NCBI GenBank assembly: GCA_045805505.1
Contig: JBJMLA010000144.1
Span: 23,809-87,808, forward strand
DNA length: 64,000 nt
Direction of reading: 5' to 3'
Source: BP-464 sp045805505
GTDB taxonomy: Bacteria; Actinomycetota; Thermoleophilia; Solirubrobacterales; Solirubrobacteraceae
Made by a program: the position numbers and the translations under genes. The notes below the pieces were generated by a model. The model saw only the letters and a program-made list of their open reading frames with translations, was not told the origin of the DNA and made no database searches. Shown here in pieces: positions 21,370 through 30,106 of the stretch (its first letter is position 1; every line of letters starts with the position of its first letter).

Positions 21370-23307
21370 TCACACCGAGCGGCCCGCCCGGTGGCCCTCC
21401 AGGATGGCCATGTCGAGGTGCCGCGGGGCTACGCAGTCGCCGACGGCGATGGTGCGCACGTCGGTGCGCTCGCGCAGCGGCGCGAGCAGTGAGTCGTTGA
21501 CGCCGGCGTCTCCGCACACGACGACCCGGTCGATGCCGTTCAGCGTCCACGGCGGCGCGCCGAACACGCCGGCGAGCTCGACCGTCCCATCCGGGCGCAC
21601 CGAGGTCACCGCCGTGGCGGCGGAGAGCACGGCTCCCTTGCCTGTGACGAGTTGCATCAACCGGACCCATGCGGTGCCGCCGATGTGCATGCCCGCAAAG
21701 GGGTGGGGGGTGACCAGGTGCACCGCGTGCCCCGCGTCGAGCAGAAAGTCCGCGACGGCGAGTCCCTGGACGTGTCCTTCCAGGTCGACGATCACCACCG
21801 ACTCGCGGGAGGCCGGCGGCTCGACGAGCACATCCCAGCTGGTCGAAGCGCCCGGGTAGGCCGAGGCGCGTGGTGTCGAGCCGGTGGCCAGCACGACCAC
21901 GTCGGGGCTCAGCGACCCGAGCGCCTCGTACTCGATCGTCACGCCGAGCTCGACGTCGACGGCGAGCTCTTCCAGGAGGCCAACGCGATGATCGATGACC
22001 TTGCGCACCTCGGCGCGGGAGGCGGGAAGCGCCGCGAAGCGCAGCTGGCCTCCGAGTTCGTCGCCCTGTTCGCACAACCGGACGCGGTGGCCGGCCCGCG
22101 CGGCGACGATCGCGGCCTCCATCCCGGCGGGACCGCCACCGACGACCAGCACGTCGCGCGGCTCGGTGGCGCGGCGGGCCGTTGCGCGGCCCAGCTCGCG
22201 CTCGCGGCCCGCAGCCGGGTTGTGCACACAGGTGACGTGGCGGCCCGCCCAGAGGCGCGATTGGCAGTAGTTGCAGCCGATGCACGGGCGGATCTCGTCG
22301 GCGCGGCCGCTGAGGGCCTTTGCGGCGAACTCGGGATCGCAGATCAGCTCGCGGGCCATGCCGATCAGGTCAGCCGCCCCGCCGGCGACCAGCCGCTCGC
22401 CGACGTCCGGGGACAGCATGCGGCCCGCGGCGAGGACCGGGACGTCGATCGCCGCCCGGATCGCCGCGGCCAGTGGAGCGAGGTGGCCGGCCGGCGTGCC
22501 CATGGGCGCGGTCTGTATCTCCATGTTCGCGTAGGTCCCGTAGGACACGCTGACGTAGGCCACCGCACCCGTCGCACAGAGGCGCCGGGCGATCTCCGCG
22601 GTCTCGTCGACGCCCAGCCCTCCTGGGACGCCCTCTTCGCCGCTGAGCCGGATGCCGATCGCCAGCTCGGGACCGGCCGCTTCGGCGACTGCAGCCAGGA
22701 TCTCGAGCGGAAAGCGGAGGCGGCGGTCGTCTGACCCTCCGTAGCCGTCCTCGCGATGGTTGGTGATCCGGGAGAGGAACTGCTGAGGCAGGTACCCGTG
22801 GCCCATGTGGATCTCGATGCCGTCGGCGCCGCCGGCCCGCGCCGCAGCGGCGCCGTCTGCATAGGCCCTCACGAGCTCGCCGATCTCCTCGGTCGAGACC
22901 GCGTGGGGTATCTCGTGATTGAGCGGGCCGGCCACGGCAGAGGCCGACCAGGCCGCGCGGTCGATGACCATGCTGTCGGTGTTGTTGCCGCAGTGCCACA
23001 GCTGGGCGACGAAGCGCGTGCCCGCAGCGTGGAGGTCGGCGGAGATCCTGCGATAGGCGTCGACGATGGCGGGGTTGTAGATCTCGACCGTCTGCGCCAT
23101 GTGCGCCGCGGTGGGGTGCACGCTCTGCGCCTCGGTGACGATCATGGCCACGCCACCGCGCGCCCGTTCTCCGTAGTAGGCGGCCAGCTGCTCGCCCGGG
23201 ACGCCGTGATCGGCCATGGCCGTCGCGTGGCCCGTCTGGACCAGGCGGTTGGGCAACGTCCACGGGCCGACGGCCAGGGGACTCGCCAAGCACGGGAACG
23301 GGGTCAT
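21370..23307 (-). CDS. OYE-family NADH:flavin oxidoreductase / 2,4-dienoyl-CoA reductase-like enzyme
   Basis: The 645-residue product has an N-terminal FMN TIM barrel (about 1-350), a cysteine cluster for a 4Fe-4S centre (CIGCNYC and a fourth Cys in VTCVHNP), and a C-terminal FAD/NAD(P) domain starting with VLVVGGGPAGMEAA and ending with IAVGDCVAPRHLD. This is the trimethylamine dehydrogenase/2,4-dienoyl-CoA reductase architecture. It probably reduces an unsaturated CoA ester or enone. It lies 13 bp behind the acyl-CoA dehydrogenase in the same direction, so it is likely the last gene of the CitE-MaoC-ACAD-OYE operon. Confidence 0.9.
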   Translation of the reverse strand: MTPFPCLASPLAVGPWTLPNRLVQTGHATAMADHGVPGEQLAAYYGERARGGVAMIVTEAQSVHPTAAHMAQTVEIYNPAIVDAYRRISADLHAAGTRFVAQLWHCGNNTDSMVIDRAAWSASAVAGPLNHEIPHAVSTEEIGELVRAYADGAAAARAGGADGIEIHMGHGYLPQQFLSRITNHREDGYGGSDDRRLRFPLEILAAVAEAAGPELAIGIRLSGEEGVPGGLGVDETAEIARRLCATGAVAYVSVSYGTYANMEIQTAPMGTPAGHLAPLAAAIRAAIDVPVLAAGRMLSPDVGERLVAGGAADLIGMARELICDPEFAAKALSGRADEIRPCIGCNYCQSRLWAGRHVTCVHNPAAGRERELGRATARRATEPRDVLVVGGGPAGMEAAIVAARAGHRVRLCEQGDELGGQLRFAALPASRAEVRKVIDHRVGLLEELAVDVELGVTIEYEALGSLSPDVVVLATGSTPRASAYPGASTSWDVLVEPPASRESVVIVDLEGHVQGLAVADFLLDAGHAVHLVTPHPFAGMHIGGTAWVRLMQLVTGKGAVLSAATAVTSVRPDGTVELAGVFGAPPWTLNGIDRVVVCGDAGVNDSLLAPLRERTDVRTIAVGDCVAPRHLDMAILEGHRAGRSV

Positions 23308-23320
23308 CGAGCCTTCTTCG

Positions 23321-24496
23321 CTAGTAGGAGCGCGGCAGCCCCAGGACGTGCTGGGCGATGTGCGCGAGAACCAGGTTGTTCGAGACGGGGGCCACGGTGT
23401 ACAGGCGGGTCTCGCGGAACTTGCGCTCGATGTCGTACTCGCGCGCGAAGCCGAATCCGCCGTGGGTGTCCATGCAGGCGTTCGCCGCTGCCCAAGCCGC
23501 CTCGGAGGCCAGCAGCTTGGCCATGTTCGCCTCCGCGCCGCACGGCGCGCCGGCCTCGAACAGGCGCGCGGCCTCGCGGCGCATGAGATCGGCGGCCCGC
23601 AGGGACGCATAGGCGTGGGCGATCGGGAACTGCACGCCCTGGTTCTGGCCGATCGGACGTCCGAAGACCACGCGCTCGGAGGCGTAGGCCGCCGCGCGCT
23701 CGGTGAAGAAGCGACCATCGCCGTAGCACTCCGCCGCGATCAGGATGCGCTCGGCGTTCATGCCCGTGAGGATCTGCTTGAAGCCCTTCCCCTCCTCGCC
23801 GACCAGCGCGTCCGCCGGCAGGGGGACGTCGTCGAAGAAGATCTCGGTCGTGTGATGGTTGAGCATCACGTCGATCCCGCGGATGGTCATCCCGTTGCGG
23901 CGCGCCTCGTGCATGTCGACGATGAACGTGGACAGGCCATCGCTGCGCTTGGCGACGTCGGCCAGGGGGGTGGTCCGGGCCAGCAGGAGCATCAGGTCTG
24001 AGTGCTCGGCCCGCGAGGTCCAGATCTTCTGGCCGGAGATGACCCAGCCGGTGTCGGTGCGCTTGGCCGTCGTGGCGATCTGCGTTGTGTCGGACCCGGC
24101 GCCGGGCTCCGTGACGGCGAAGGCCTGCAGGCGCTGGTTGCCGGCGGCGATCTCGGGGAGGTAGCGCGCGCGCTGCTCCTCGGAGCCGTGACGCAGGAGG
24201 ATGCCCATGATGTACATCTGGGCGTGGCAGGCCCCCGAGTTGGCACCCGACGCGTTGATCTCCTCGAGGATGGCGCTCGCGGCGCCGATCCCCAGGCCCG
24301 CGCCGCCGTACTGCTCGGGAATGAGTGCCGAGAGCCATCCGTGCTCGGTGAGCGCGGCGACGAACTCCTCGGGGTAGCCGTCGGGCTCGAGCCGTTGCCA
24401 GTAGGGGCCGTCGAAGCGCTCGCAGAGTGCGCGGACGGCCGCTCGGATCTCGCTGAGCTCGTCGCTCGTCGTCGCCACAGTCGTCGATGCGCTCAT
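23321..24496 (-). CDS. Acyl-CoA dehydrogenase
   Basis: A 391-residue acyl-CoA dehydrogenase with the FAD/substrate motifs FAVTEPGAGSDT and WVISGQKIWTSRAEHSD, and the C-terminal DTHGGFGFAREYDIERKFRE. In the usual alignment the catalytic Glu lies near the C-terminus, but the segment LYTVAPVSNN lacks an obvious one, so the base may be elsewhere. It introduces a 2,3-double bond in an acyl-CoA. The start overlaps the MaoC stop by 4 bp. A dehydrogenase, MaoC hydratase and CitE lyase next to each other recall the mycobacterial Rv2498c-Rv2500c set. Confidence 0.9.
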   Translation of the reverse strand: MSASTTVATTSDELSEIRAAVRALCERFDGPYWQRLEPDGYPEEFVAALTEHGWLSALIPEQYGGAGLGIGAASAILEEINASGANSGACHAQMYIMGILLRHGSEEQRARYLPEIAAGNQRLQAFAVTEPGAGSDTTQIATTAKRTDTGWVISGQKIWTSRAEHSDLMLLLARTTPLADVAKRSDGLSTFIVDMHEARRNGMTIRGIDVMLNHHTTEIFFDDVPLPADALVGEEGKGFKQILTGMNAERILIAAECYGDGRFFTERAAAYASERVVFGRPIGQNQGVQFPIAHAYASLRAADLMRREAARLFEAGAPCGAEANMAKLLASEAAWAAANACMDTHGGFGFAREYDIERKFRETRLYTVAPVSNNLVLAHIAQHVLGLPRSY

Positions 24497-25020
24497 GCGA
24501 CTCGCCACTCCTCGCTGGTTCGGACCGGCGCCCCGGTGGCCCCGGGGGCTGAGCGCCGGTGGATCATGAACGTCCTCTTGAACTCGATGACGACCTCTTC
24601 GCGCTGGTTGATGCCACGCGTGCGGACGTCGACGATGCCCGCGTCCGGGCGGCTGTCGGAGGCCCGCGCTCCGAGGATCTCGGTCTGGGCCCACAGCGTG
24701 TCGCCCACGTAGACCGGGGCAGGAAGGTGGATGTCGGTCCACGCCAGGTTCGCCACCGCGTTCTCGCTGGTGTCCGGCACGCTCAGGCCGGTGACCAGGG
24801 CGACGGTCAGGCAGCTGTTGACCAGGGGACGTCCGAACGCCGACTGCTCGGCGTAGTGGTCGTTGAAGTGCAGTTGGTTGGTGTTCATCGTCAGGCAGGT
24901 GAACCAGACGTTGTCGGTCTCGGTGACGGTGCGACCGAGGCGGCTGGTGAACACCAACCCGGGCTCGAGGTCCTCGAAGAAGCGGCCGCGCCACTCGGTC
25001 GGCGCTGGGGCATTGGTCAT
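24493..25020 (-). CDS. MaoC-family acyl-CoA hydratase (mesaconyl/itaconyl-CoA hydratase-like)
   Basis: 175 residues with a hot-dog fold. The opening GRFFEDLEPGLVF and TVTETDNVWFTCLTMN are typical of the mesaconyl-/itaconyl-CoA hydratase branch of MaoC proteins. The hydratase dyad normally reads D-x4-H; here it is Asn-x4-His (NTNQLH). It overlaps both neighbours: 4 bp with the CitE-like lyase upstream and 4 bp with the acyl-CoA dehydrogenase downstream. With the lyase it could hydrate a branched C5 enoyl-CoA such as itaconyl- or mesaconyl-CoA before cleavage; this is inference from context. Confidence 0.87.
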   Translation of the reverse strand: MTNAPAPTEWRGRFFEDLEPGLVFTSRLGRTVTETDNVWFTCLTMNTNQLHFNDHYAEQSAFGRPLVNSCLTVALVTGLSVPDTSENAVANLAWTDIHLPAPVYVGDTLWAQTEILGARASDSRPDAGIVDVRTRGINQREEVVIEFKRTFMIHRRSAPGATGAPVRTSEEWRVA

Positions 25021-25874
25021 GTCTGGTCCGACTTTCTCGTGGCGTGTTCCAGGACAGCTCGGGCGCGTGCGAGCACGGGTGCGTCGACGAGGGCTCCGTC
25101 GACCACGGTGGCTCCGCGACCTTGCGATTCGGCGTCGCCGGCCGCCGCGACGACTCGGCGGGCCCAGTCCACCTCGGTGTCGCGAGGGGCGAAGCACCGC
25201 GCGACGATCTCGAGCTGGTCAGGGTGCACACAGGCTTTGCCGCCGAACCCGAGCGCGCGGGCACGAACGGCCTCCTCCTCCAGGGCGTCGGGATCGCCGA
25301 GTCCCAGGTGCACACCGTCCATCGGTGGGCGCAGGCCCGCCGCGGCGGCGTCGAGCACGACGCTGGATCGCGCAAAGAGCAGCGCGTCGTCGCGCACCTG
25401 GTCGCCGACGCCGAGCGTGGTGCTCAGGTCTATGGAGCCGAAGAGCAGAAGCGCAACCCCGGGGCAGCGCGCGATGTCGTAGGCCTCGCGGACGCCCTCG
25501 GCGGTCTCGATGATCGGCATCAGCGCCGCCGGCCACTCACCCGCGCGCAGGGCGGCGCTGGAGGCCTTGGGGACCATGATGAGATCAGGAGCGATTCGCG
25601 CGACCAGCTCGAGGTCGGCCGCGTGCTCCGGCGTTCCCGGCGCGTTGACCCGCACGCCACGGAGCGGGCCCGGACGGTCAGGCCATGCGAACTGCTCGAG
25701 GCTCGCGCGCGCGGCCTCCTTGCTGCTCGGCGCCACGGCGTCCTCGAGGTCGGCGATCACGATGTCGGCAACGGACGCGAACGCCTTCGCCAAACGGGCC
25801 GGGGCGTCGGCGGGCGTGAACAGCAGCGTACGGGCCGTGCCGAGGACTTCCGGCGCTTCAGGGACGGAAAGCAT
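25017..25874 (-). CDS. CitE/HpcH-family lyase (citramalyl- or malyl-CoA lyase-like)
   Basis: The ATG at 25874 gives 285 residues; the longer upstream reading would cross the promoter region. TIM-barrel motifs of the family are present: RTLLFTPAD, IVIADLEDAVAP, MPIIETAEGV with the metal-binding Glu, FGSIDLS with the Asp, and GGKACVHPDQL. Members cleave beta-hydroxyacyl-CoA esters to acetyl-CoA plus glyoxylate or pyruvate. It is the first gene of a leftward operon with MaoC, acyl-CoA dehydrogenase and OYE-type genes. A perfect AAGTC-T-GACTT palindrome touches its start codon, suggesting FadR-type control. Confidence 0.9.
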   Translation of the reverse strand: MLSVPEAPEVLGTARTLLFTPADAPARLAKAFASVADIVIADLEDAVAPSSKEAARASLEQFAWPDRPGPLRGVRVNAPGTPEHAADLELVARIAPDLIMVPKASSAALRAGEWPAALMPIIETAEGVREAYDIARCPGVALLLFGSIDLSTTLGVGDQVRDDALLFARSSVVLDAAAAGLRPPMDGVHLGLGDPDALEEEAVRARALGFGGKACVHPDQLEIVARCFAPRDTEVDWARRVVAAAGDAESQGRGATVVDGALVDAPVLARARAVLEHATRKSDQT

Positions 25875-25885
25875 AAGTCTGACTT
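25875..25885. promoter_or_regulatory. Perfect AAGTC-T-GACTT palindrome at the CitE operon start
   Basis: An 11-bp palindrome with perfect 5-bp arms lies directly before the CitE-like start codon (25874). Its GT-N3-AC core with A/T-rich flanks matches the general operator form of FadR-family GntR proteins, of which two are encoded in this window (18819 and 38768). Related sites occur at 26033 and 20167/20184. Confidence 0.5.
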
Positions 25886-26005
25886 TCAACTTAGCGGGTG
25901 ATCGCGCGTCGTGCAAGCAGGGTCTTCGACCATCGAGAACGGCAAGGAAACGTTGACGATAGCTGGCAGACTCACCGCTCACGACTTCTTGAACGAAAGA
26001 CATAC

Positions 26006-26033
26006 TTGACAGGATGCTGCTGCGTTCTGTAGA
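26006..26033 (+). promoter_or_regulatory. Sigma70-like promoter of the ABC/CoA-pathway operon
   Basis: A consensus -35 TTGACA (26006-26011) is followed after 16 bp by TGTAGA (26028-26033). It is the clearest promoter upstream of the operon that starts at 26120. A GT-N3-AC near-palindrome begins at the last base of the -10. Confidence 0.6.
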
Positions 26034-26043
26034 AGTCGGACAT
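26033..26043. promoter_or_regulatory. Near-palindromic operator candidate AAGTC-G-GACAT
   Basis: This site differs by one arm base from the perfect palindrome at 25875 and sits at the -10/+1 region of the operon promoter, where a repressor would block transcription. It also shares 14 of 16 bases with 20167-20182, before the LLM gene. A FadR-type regulator is the likely binder by inference. Confidence 0.4.
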
Positions 26044-26119
26044 CGAATCGGCCGTCGAAGGATGGTGCGGCAGTTTGATCGACGAATCCCCGTCGAATGT
26101 CCTCTCAGAAGGAGCACAC

Positions 26120-27229
26120 ATGCGCAGATCACCGGTTCGCCGGATGCCAGGCCTCATAGCGCTGACGCTTGCCTCCGGCGCGCTCTTCGCCGTCGGTTGC
26201 GGTGACAGCGACTCGGACAGCTCGAGCACGTCGACCCCGGCCGCAACGTCGGCCGAGACGACCGCATCGACGACCGCGTCCACGACCAAGGACGTGACGG
26301 GCAAGAAGATCGCCTACGTTGAGATCTTCCTCCAGGCGCCGATCGAGAAGCGCGTCAACGATGTCTTCAACGCTGCTGCGGACAAGTTCGACTGGGACGT
26401 CAACACCACCGATGCCAAGGGCGACGGGCAGACCGTGAGCCAGCAGTTCACGGCCGCGATCAACAGCAACGTCGACGCGATCGTCACCTCGGCCGAGCCC
26501 CTTCTGGTCCGCGGTCCTCTCGAGGCGGCCAAGAAGAAGAACATCCCGGTGATCTACCTCGGCGGCGAGAACACGCACGGCCTCGACAACCTCATCACGG
26601 GCCTCTACAACGAGGACGACACCGCCCTGAGCGACATTCTCGGCAAGAAGATCTGCGAGGACAACGATCCCGGCACAAAGGTCGCGATCCTGCGCTTCGA
26701 CCTCTTCTACAGCGGCAAGATCCGCGGCGATGTCATCAAGAAGATGGCCGAGGCCTGCGGGCTCGACGTCGTGGCCGAGCCGGCCACGGAGCAGACGTTC
26801 GCCGACGCTGAGCAGAAGACGTCAGCGGTCGTGACGCAGAACCCCGACCTGGGCGTCGTGGTCCCGGTGTATGACACGTTCACGGCGGGCGCCGTCCAGG
26901 CCATCAAGGCCGCCGGCAAGGCCGACCAGACGAAGGTCTACTCCTACTACGCCGACGGCGTGAACAACCCGCTCATGCGCGACAACAAGAACATCGTCGC
27001 TCTGACGGACACCACGCACGGCTACGGCGCGGCCTACGCCGTCGACCGTCTCGCCGCGTACTTCGCCAACGGCGAAGCCATCCCGAAGAGCCCGCCCAAG
27101 GGTCTCATCGGCTACCAGATCATCACGCAGGACAACATCCCGCCCGAGGGCCAGGACGGTCCGCTCCCGGTGCAGGACTACGTCGACAAGTTCCTGCCGG
27201 ATTGGCAGCAGGAGTACGGGATCAAGTAG
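26120..27229 (+). CDS. Sugar-type ABC transporter substrate-binding lipoprotein
   Basis: ATG 26120 follows a strong ribosome site (AGAAGGAG). The 369-residue protein has a lipoprotein signal (ALFAVGC, lipidated Cys about residue 28), a Ser/Thr/Ala-rich linker (about 33-60), and a type I periplasmic-binding fold like RbsB (KKIAYVEIFLQAP, NVDAIVTSAEP, VVVPVYDTFTAGAVQAI). In this family ligands include ribose, AI-2, purines and polyols. The operon behind it encodes CoA-ester catabolism, not sugar enzymes, so the ligand may be unusual. It is the first gene of a long rightward operon. Confidence 0.93.
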   Translation: MRRSPVRRMPGLIALTLASGALFAVGCGDSDSDSSSTSTPAATSAETTASTTASTTKDVTGKKIAYVEIFLQAPIEKRVNDVFNAAADKFDWDVNTTDAKGDGQTVSQQFTAAINSNVDAIVTSAEPLLVRGPLEAAKKKNIPVIYLGGENTHGLDNLITGLYNEDDTALSDILGKKICEDNDPGTKVAILRFDLFYSGKIRGDVIKKMAEACGLDVVAEPATEQTFADAEQKTSAVVTQNPDLGVVVPVYDTFTAGAVQAIKAAGKADQTKVYSYYADGVNNPLMRDNKNIVALTDTTHGYGAAYAVDRLAAYFANGEAIPKSPPKGLIGYQIITQDNIPPEGQDGPLPVQDYVDKFLPDWQQEYGIK

Positions 27230-27237
27230 GAGACGAC

Positions 27238-28257
27238 ATGGAGCAGTCAGCCAGCATCAAGCCGCCGGCGCCCGACGCTCCCTCGGCCACCCGGACCCGC
27301 TTCGGCGGGTCCGGTTGGGCCAGCAGGGACCGGCTGGTGAGGCAGGCCACCCGCGGCGGCGGCATCCTGCTCTTCGTCGGCATCATCATCTACTTCTCGG
27401 CGATGCGGCCCGAGACGTTCCCGACCTGGGACAACGCCAAGGCCATCCTCAACTCGATGAGCATCCTGCTCATCCTGGGTGCCGGGCTCACCGTCGTGCT
27501 GGCGATCGGGGAGTTCGATCTGTCCTTCGCCGCGACCGTCGGTCTCAGCGGCGCCACAGCGGTGCTCACCATGGTCAACCTCGACTGGCCGATGGGCCTG
27601 GCGATCGTCGCGGCGATCGGCGTGGGCCTTCTGGTCGGTCTGGCCAACGGACTGGCGGTGGCCTACGGGAAGGCGCCCGCCTTCATCATCACGCTGGCGG
27701 TCGGGTCGGTGGCCACCGGCATCGAACGTCTGATCAGCAACGACGAGGTCGTGCCCGGCCTCTCGCAGAACTTCGTGAGCCTGGCCCAGGGCGAGACGTT
27801 CGGGCTGCCCCGCTCGGTCATCATCGCCTTCGTCGTCACCCTCGGCGTCTTCGTGCTGCTCGAGTTCACGACCTTCGGGCGGCGCCTGCGCGCGGTCGGG
27901 GCCAACCGCCGGGCGGCCGAGCTCGCGGGCCTGCCGGTGGCGCGCGAGCGGGTCCTGGCCTTCGTCATCGTCGGAGGCCTGTCCGGCGTCGCCGGCGTCG
28001 TGCTCATGTCCAAGGCCTCGCAGTACTACCCGGACAGCGGGGCCGGCCTGCTTCTCTCGCCCTACACCGCGGCGTTCCTCGGCGCGGCTGCGGTCGGGCT
28101 TGCTCGCTTCGGCGCGCTGGCGACCCTGTTCGGCGTGGCGTTCATCGGCGTGCTCGAGACGGGGCTGACGATGCTCGGCCAGCCCGCGTGGCAGGTTCAG
28201 GTGATCGAGGGCGGGGTGCTGGCGATCGCGGTCCTGCTGGCGCGCCAGATCCGATGA
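27238..28257 (+). CDS. ABC transporter permease, RbsC-like
   Basis: The 339-residue inner-membrane protein begins 8 bp after the binding protein, with a GGAGACG ribosome site. It has about 8-10 hydrophobic helices and the family segments LTVVLAIGEFDLSFAATVGL and the Gly/Ala-rich loop near RAVGANRRAAELAGLPV, which contacts the ATPase. It overlaps the ATPase gene by 4 bp. With its neighbours it forms a complete importer. Confidence 0.93.
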   Translation: MEQSASIKPPAPDAPSATRTRFGGSGWASRDRLVRQATRGGGILLFVGIIIYFSAMRPETFPTWDNAKAILNSMSILLILGAGLTVVLAIGEFDLSFAATVGLSGATAVLTMVNLDWPMGLAIVAAIGVGLLVGLANGLAVAYGKAPAFIITLAVGSVATGIERLISNDEVVPGLSQNFVSLAQGETFGLPRSVIIAFVVTLGVFVLLEFTTFGRRLRAVGANRRAAELAGLPVARERVLAFVIVGGLSGVAGVVLMSKASQYYPDSGAGLLLSPYTAAFLGAAAVGLARFGALATLFGVAFIGVLETGLTMLGQPAWQVQVIEGGVLAIAVLLARQIR

Positions 28258-29771
28258 CCTCGAGCACGGTCATCCTCAGCGCACAGGACGTGGCCAAGCG
28301 CTTCGGCGGCACCCAGGCGGTGCGCGAGGCGTCCATCGAACTGCGGTCGGGCGAGATCCATGGCCTGATCGGCCCCAACGGGGCCGGAAAGAGCACGCTC
28401 GTAGGCATGCTCACCGGGCTGACGTCCCTGGACCGGGGGACCATCGAGCTGGCCGGCGAGGCCATCTCCCTGAGCTCCAACCGGGACGGCCTTCGCAAGG
28501 GCATCGTGACCGTGCCCCAGGAGCTGGCCGTCCCGGGAGAGCTCAGCGTCGGTCAGTGCATCTGCCTCGGGGCCGAACCACGCAGGGCAGGCTTCGTGCG
28601 CCGTGGGGCCGAGCGGCGCGCGGCGCAGGTCATCCTCGATCGGCTCGGGCTGGACGTCTCCGTCCGGTCCGCGGTCGGTGCTCTGCTGCCGTCCCAGCAG
28701 AAGGCGATCATGGTCGCCCAGGCACTGCACCGCGAAGCCCGGGCGCTGCTGCTCGACGAGCCCACCGCCGGCATGTCGGGCGACCACGCCGAGCCGCTGC
28801 TCGAGGTCGTATCGCGCCTGCGCGAGCACGACATCGCGGTGCTGTACATCTCACACCGTCTCGCGGAGGTCGTGCGCCTATGCCCGGTCGTCACGGTCAT
28901 GCGCGACGGTGCCGTCGTCGCGGTCATGCGAGACGACGCCATCACCCGCCCGGCGCTGGCCGCGCAGCTCACCAAGGGTGAGCGGGAGCCCGACGCCGAG
29001 GCCGCCGCGCCCACCGTTCGCGAGCCGGCGATCGGCGAGGGAACCTCCGTCGTCGTCGAAGGACTCGAGGGCGTGCGCGTCAGCGACGTCAGCCTGACGG
29101 CTCGGCCCGGAGAGATCCTCGGCCTAGCGGGGCTCCCGGGCTCCGGCGTCGAGGACGTCTTCGCGGCCATCGCCGGCGTCCAGGCGCCCAAGAAGGGCAC
29201 CGTGCGCATCGGGGGCCAGAGGGTCGTCTCGAGCGTGGGTGCCGTGCGGGCAGGCGTGGGCTACCTGCCCCCGGCCCGGCGCGACGCCGTCCTGCCCGAC
29301 GACTCGGTCGCTCGCAACATGGTCATCTCGAGCCTCGATACCGCGAGCCGGCGCGGGGTCATCAGTCGGCGGCGCGAGTTCGAGGCGGCGGCGCCCATCG
29401 CAGAGGAGCTGGGCCTGGGCCAGGTGCTGCGGAAGCCGATCCGTGAGCTGTCGGGCGGCAATCAGCAGCGTGCCCTGTTCGGCCGTCTTCTGCTCAGCGG
29501 CAGCCGGGTGCTCGTGCTCGAGGACCCGACTGTCGGCGTCGACGTCAACGCCCGGCAGGCCCTCCACGACCTCCTGGCGCGGTTTGCCGCTGAGGGCCGG
29601 ACCTGCATCGTGGGCTCGGGCGAGCCCGAGGAGCTGTCGTTGCTGTGTGACCGCGTGCTGGTCTTCCGGGGCGGCTCGCTCTGCGGAGAGCTGGTGGGTG
29701 ACGACGTGACCGAGCACGCGATCGTCGCCGAGATGACCGGTGCTCGAGATTCCCAGGAGGCGGGTGTGTGA
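28254..29771 (+). CDS. ABC transporter ATPase with two nucleotide-binding domains, RbsA-like
   Basis: 505 residues. The first domain has a complete Walker A (GPNGAGKST) and Walker B (LLLDEPTAG), with the signature region around ALLPSQQKAIM. The second domain has a Walker A-like GLPGSGVEDV lacking the Lys, and the signature ELSGGNQQRALF; a degenerate second site is normal for RbsA/MglA proteins. It energises uptake with the permease at 27238. Its stop overlaps the EthD-like gene by one base, tying transport to the catabolic genes. Confidence 0.94.
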   Translation: MTSSTVILSAQDVAKRFGGTQAVREASIELRSGEIHGLIGPNGAGKSTLVGMLTGLTSLDRGTIELAGEAISLSSNRDGLRKGIVTVPQELAVPGELSVGQCICLGAEPRRAGFVRRGAERRAAQVILDRLGLDVSVRSAVGALLPSQQKAIMVAQALHREARALLLDEPTAGMSGDHAEPLLEVVSRLREHDIAVLYISHRLAEVVRLCPVVTVMRDGAVVAVMRDDAITRPALAAQLTKGEREPDAEAAAPTVREPAIGEGTSVVVEGLEGVRVSDVSLTARPGEILGLAGLPGSGVEDVFAAIAGVQAPKKGTVRIGGQRVVSSVGAVRAGVGYLPPARRDAVLPDDSVARNMVISSLDTASRRGVISRRREFEAAAPIAEELGLGQVLRKPIRELSGGNQQRALFGRLLLSGSRVLVLEDPTVGVDVNARQALHDLLARFAAEGRTCIVGSGEPEELSLLCDRVLVFRGGSLCGELVGDDVTEHAIVAEMTGARDSQEAGV

Positions 29772-30106
29772 TGAGTCAGGGCAAGACGTTGTTCGTCGCG
29801 TCGTTCGACGTGGCCGCCGATCAGGATGAGGAGTTCGAGCGCTGGTACTCCGGGACGCACGTTCCCGACGCGCTCGGGATCCCGGGCTACGAGAGCGTGC
29901 GCCGCTACCGCAACGCCGGGCCGTTCGAGAACGCCGACACCGGAGCGCGCTATCTCAACATCTACGAGCTCGAGAGCGTGGACGCGTTCGCGGCAGGGTG
30001 GGCCACCGAGAAGCGCAGGGCTTGCAGCGCCGACTTCAACCGCTGGGTCCCGGTCCTGTCGAACGCGAACGTTGGCGTCTACGTCGAGCGGGAGGGCGGG
30101 GAATGA
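29771..30106 (+). CDS. EthD-like dimeric alpha/beta-barrel protein 1
   Basis: ATG 29771 (GTG at 29768 also possible) gives 111 residues. The pattern EFERWYSGTHVPDALGIPGY resembles the EthD/ferredoxin-like dimeric barrel family, with the W-Y-x3-HVP and PG signature. EthD is needed for ether degradation in Rhodococcus but its chemistry is unclear; relatives act as small isomerases, decarboxylases or monooxygenases. A second family member is encoded at 32412 in the same operon. It overlaps the ATPase by 1 bp and the lactonase-like gene by 4 bp. Confidence 0.78.
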   Translation: MSQGKTLFVASFDVAADQDEEFERWYSGTHVPDALGIPGYESVRRYRNAGPFENADTGARYLNIYELESVDAFAAGWATEKRRACSADFNRWVPVLSNANVGVYVEREGGE

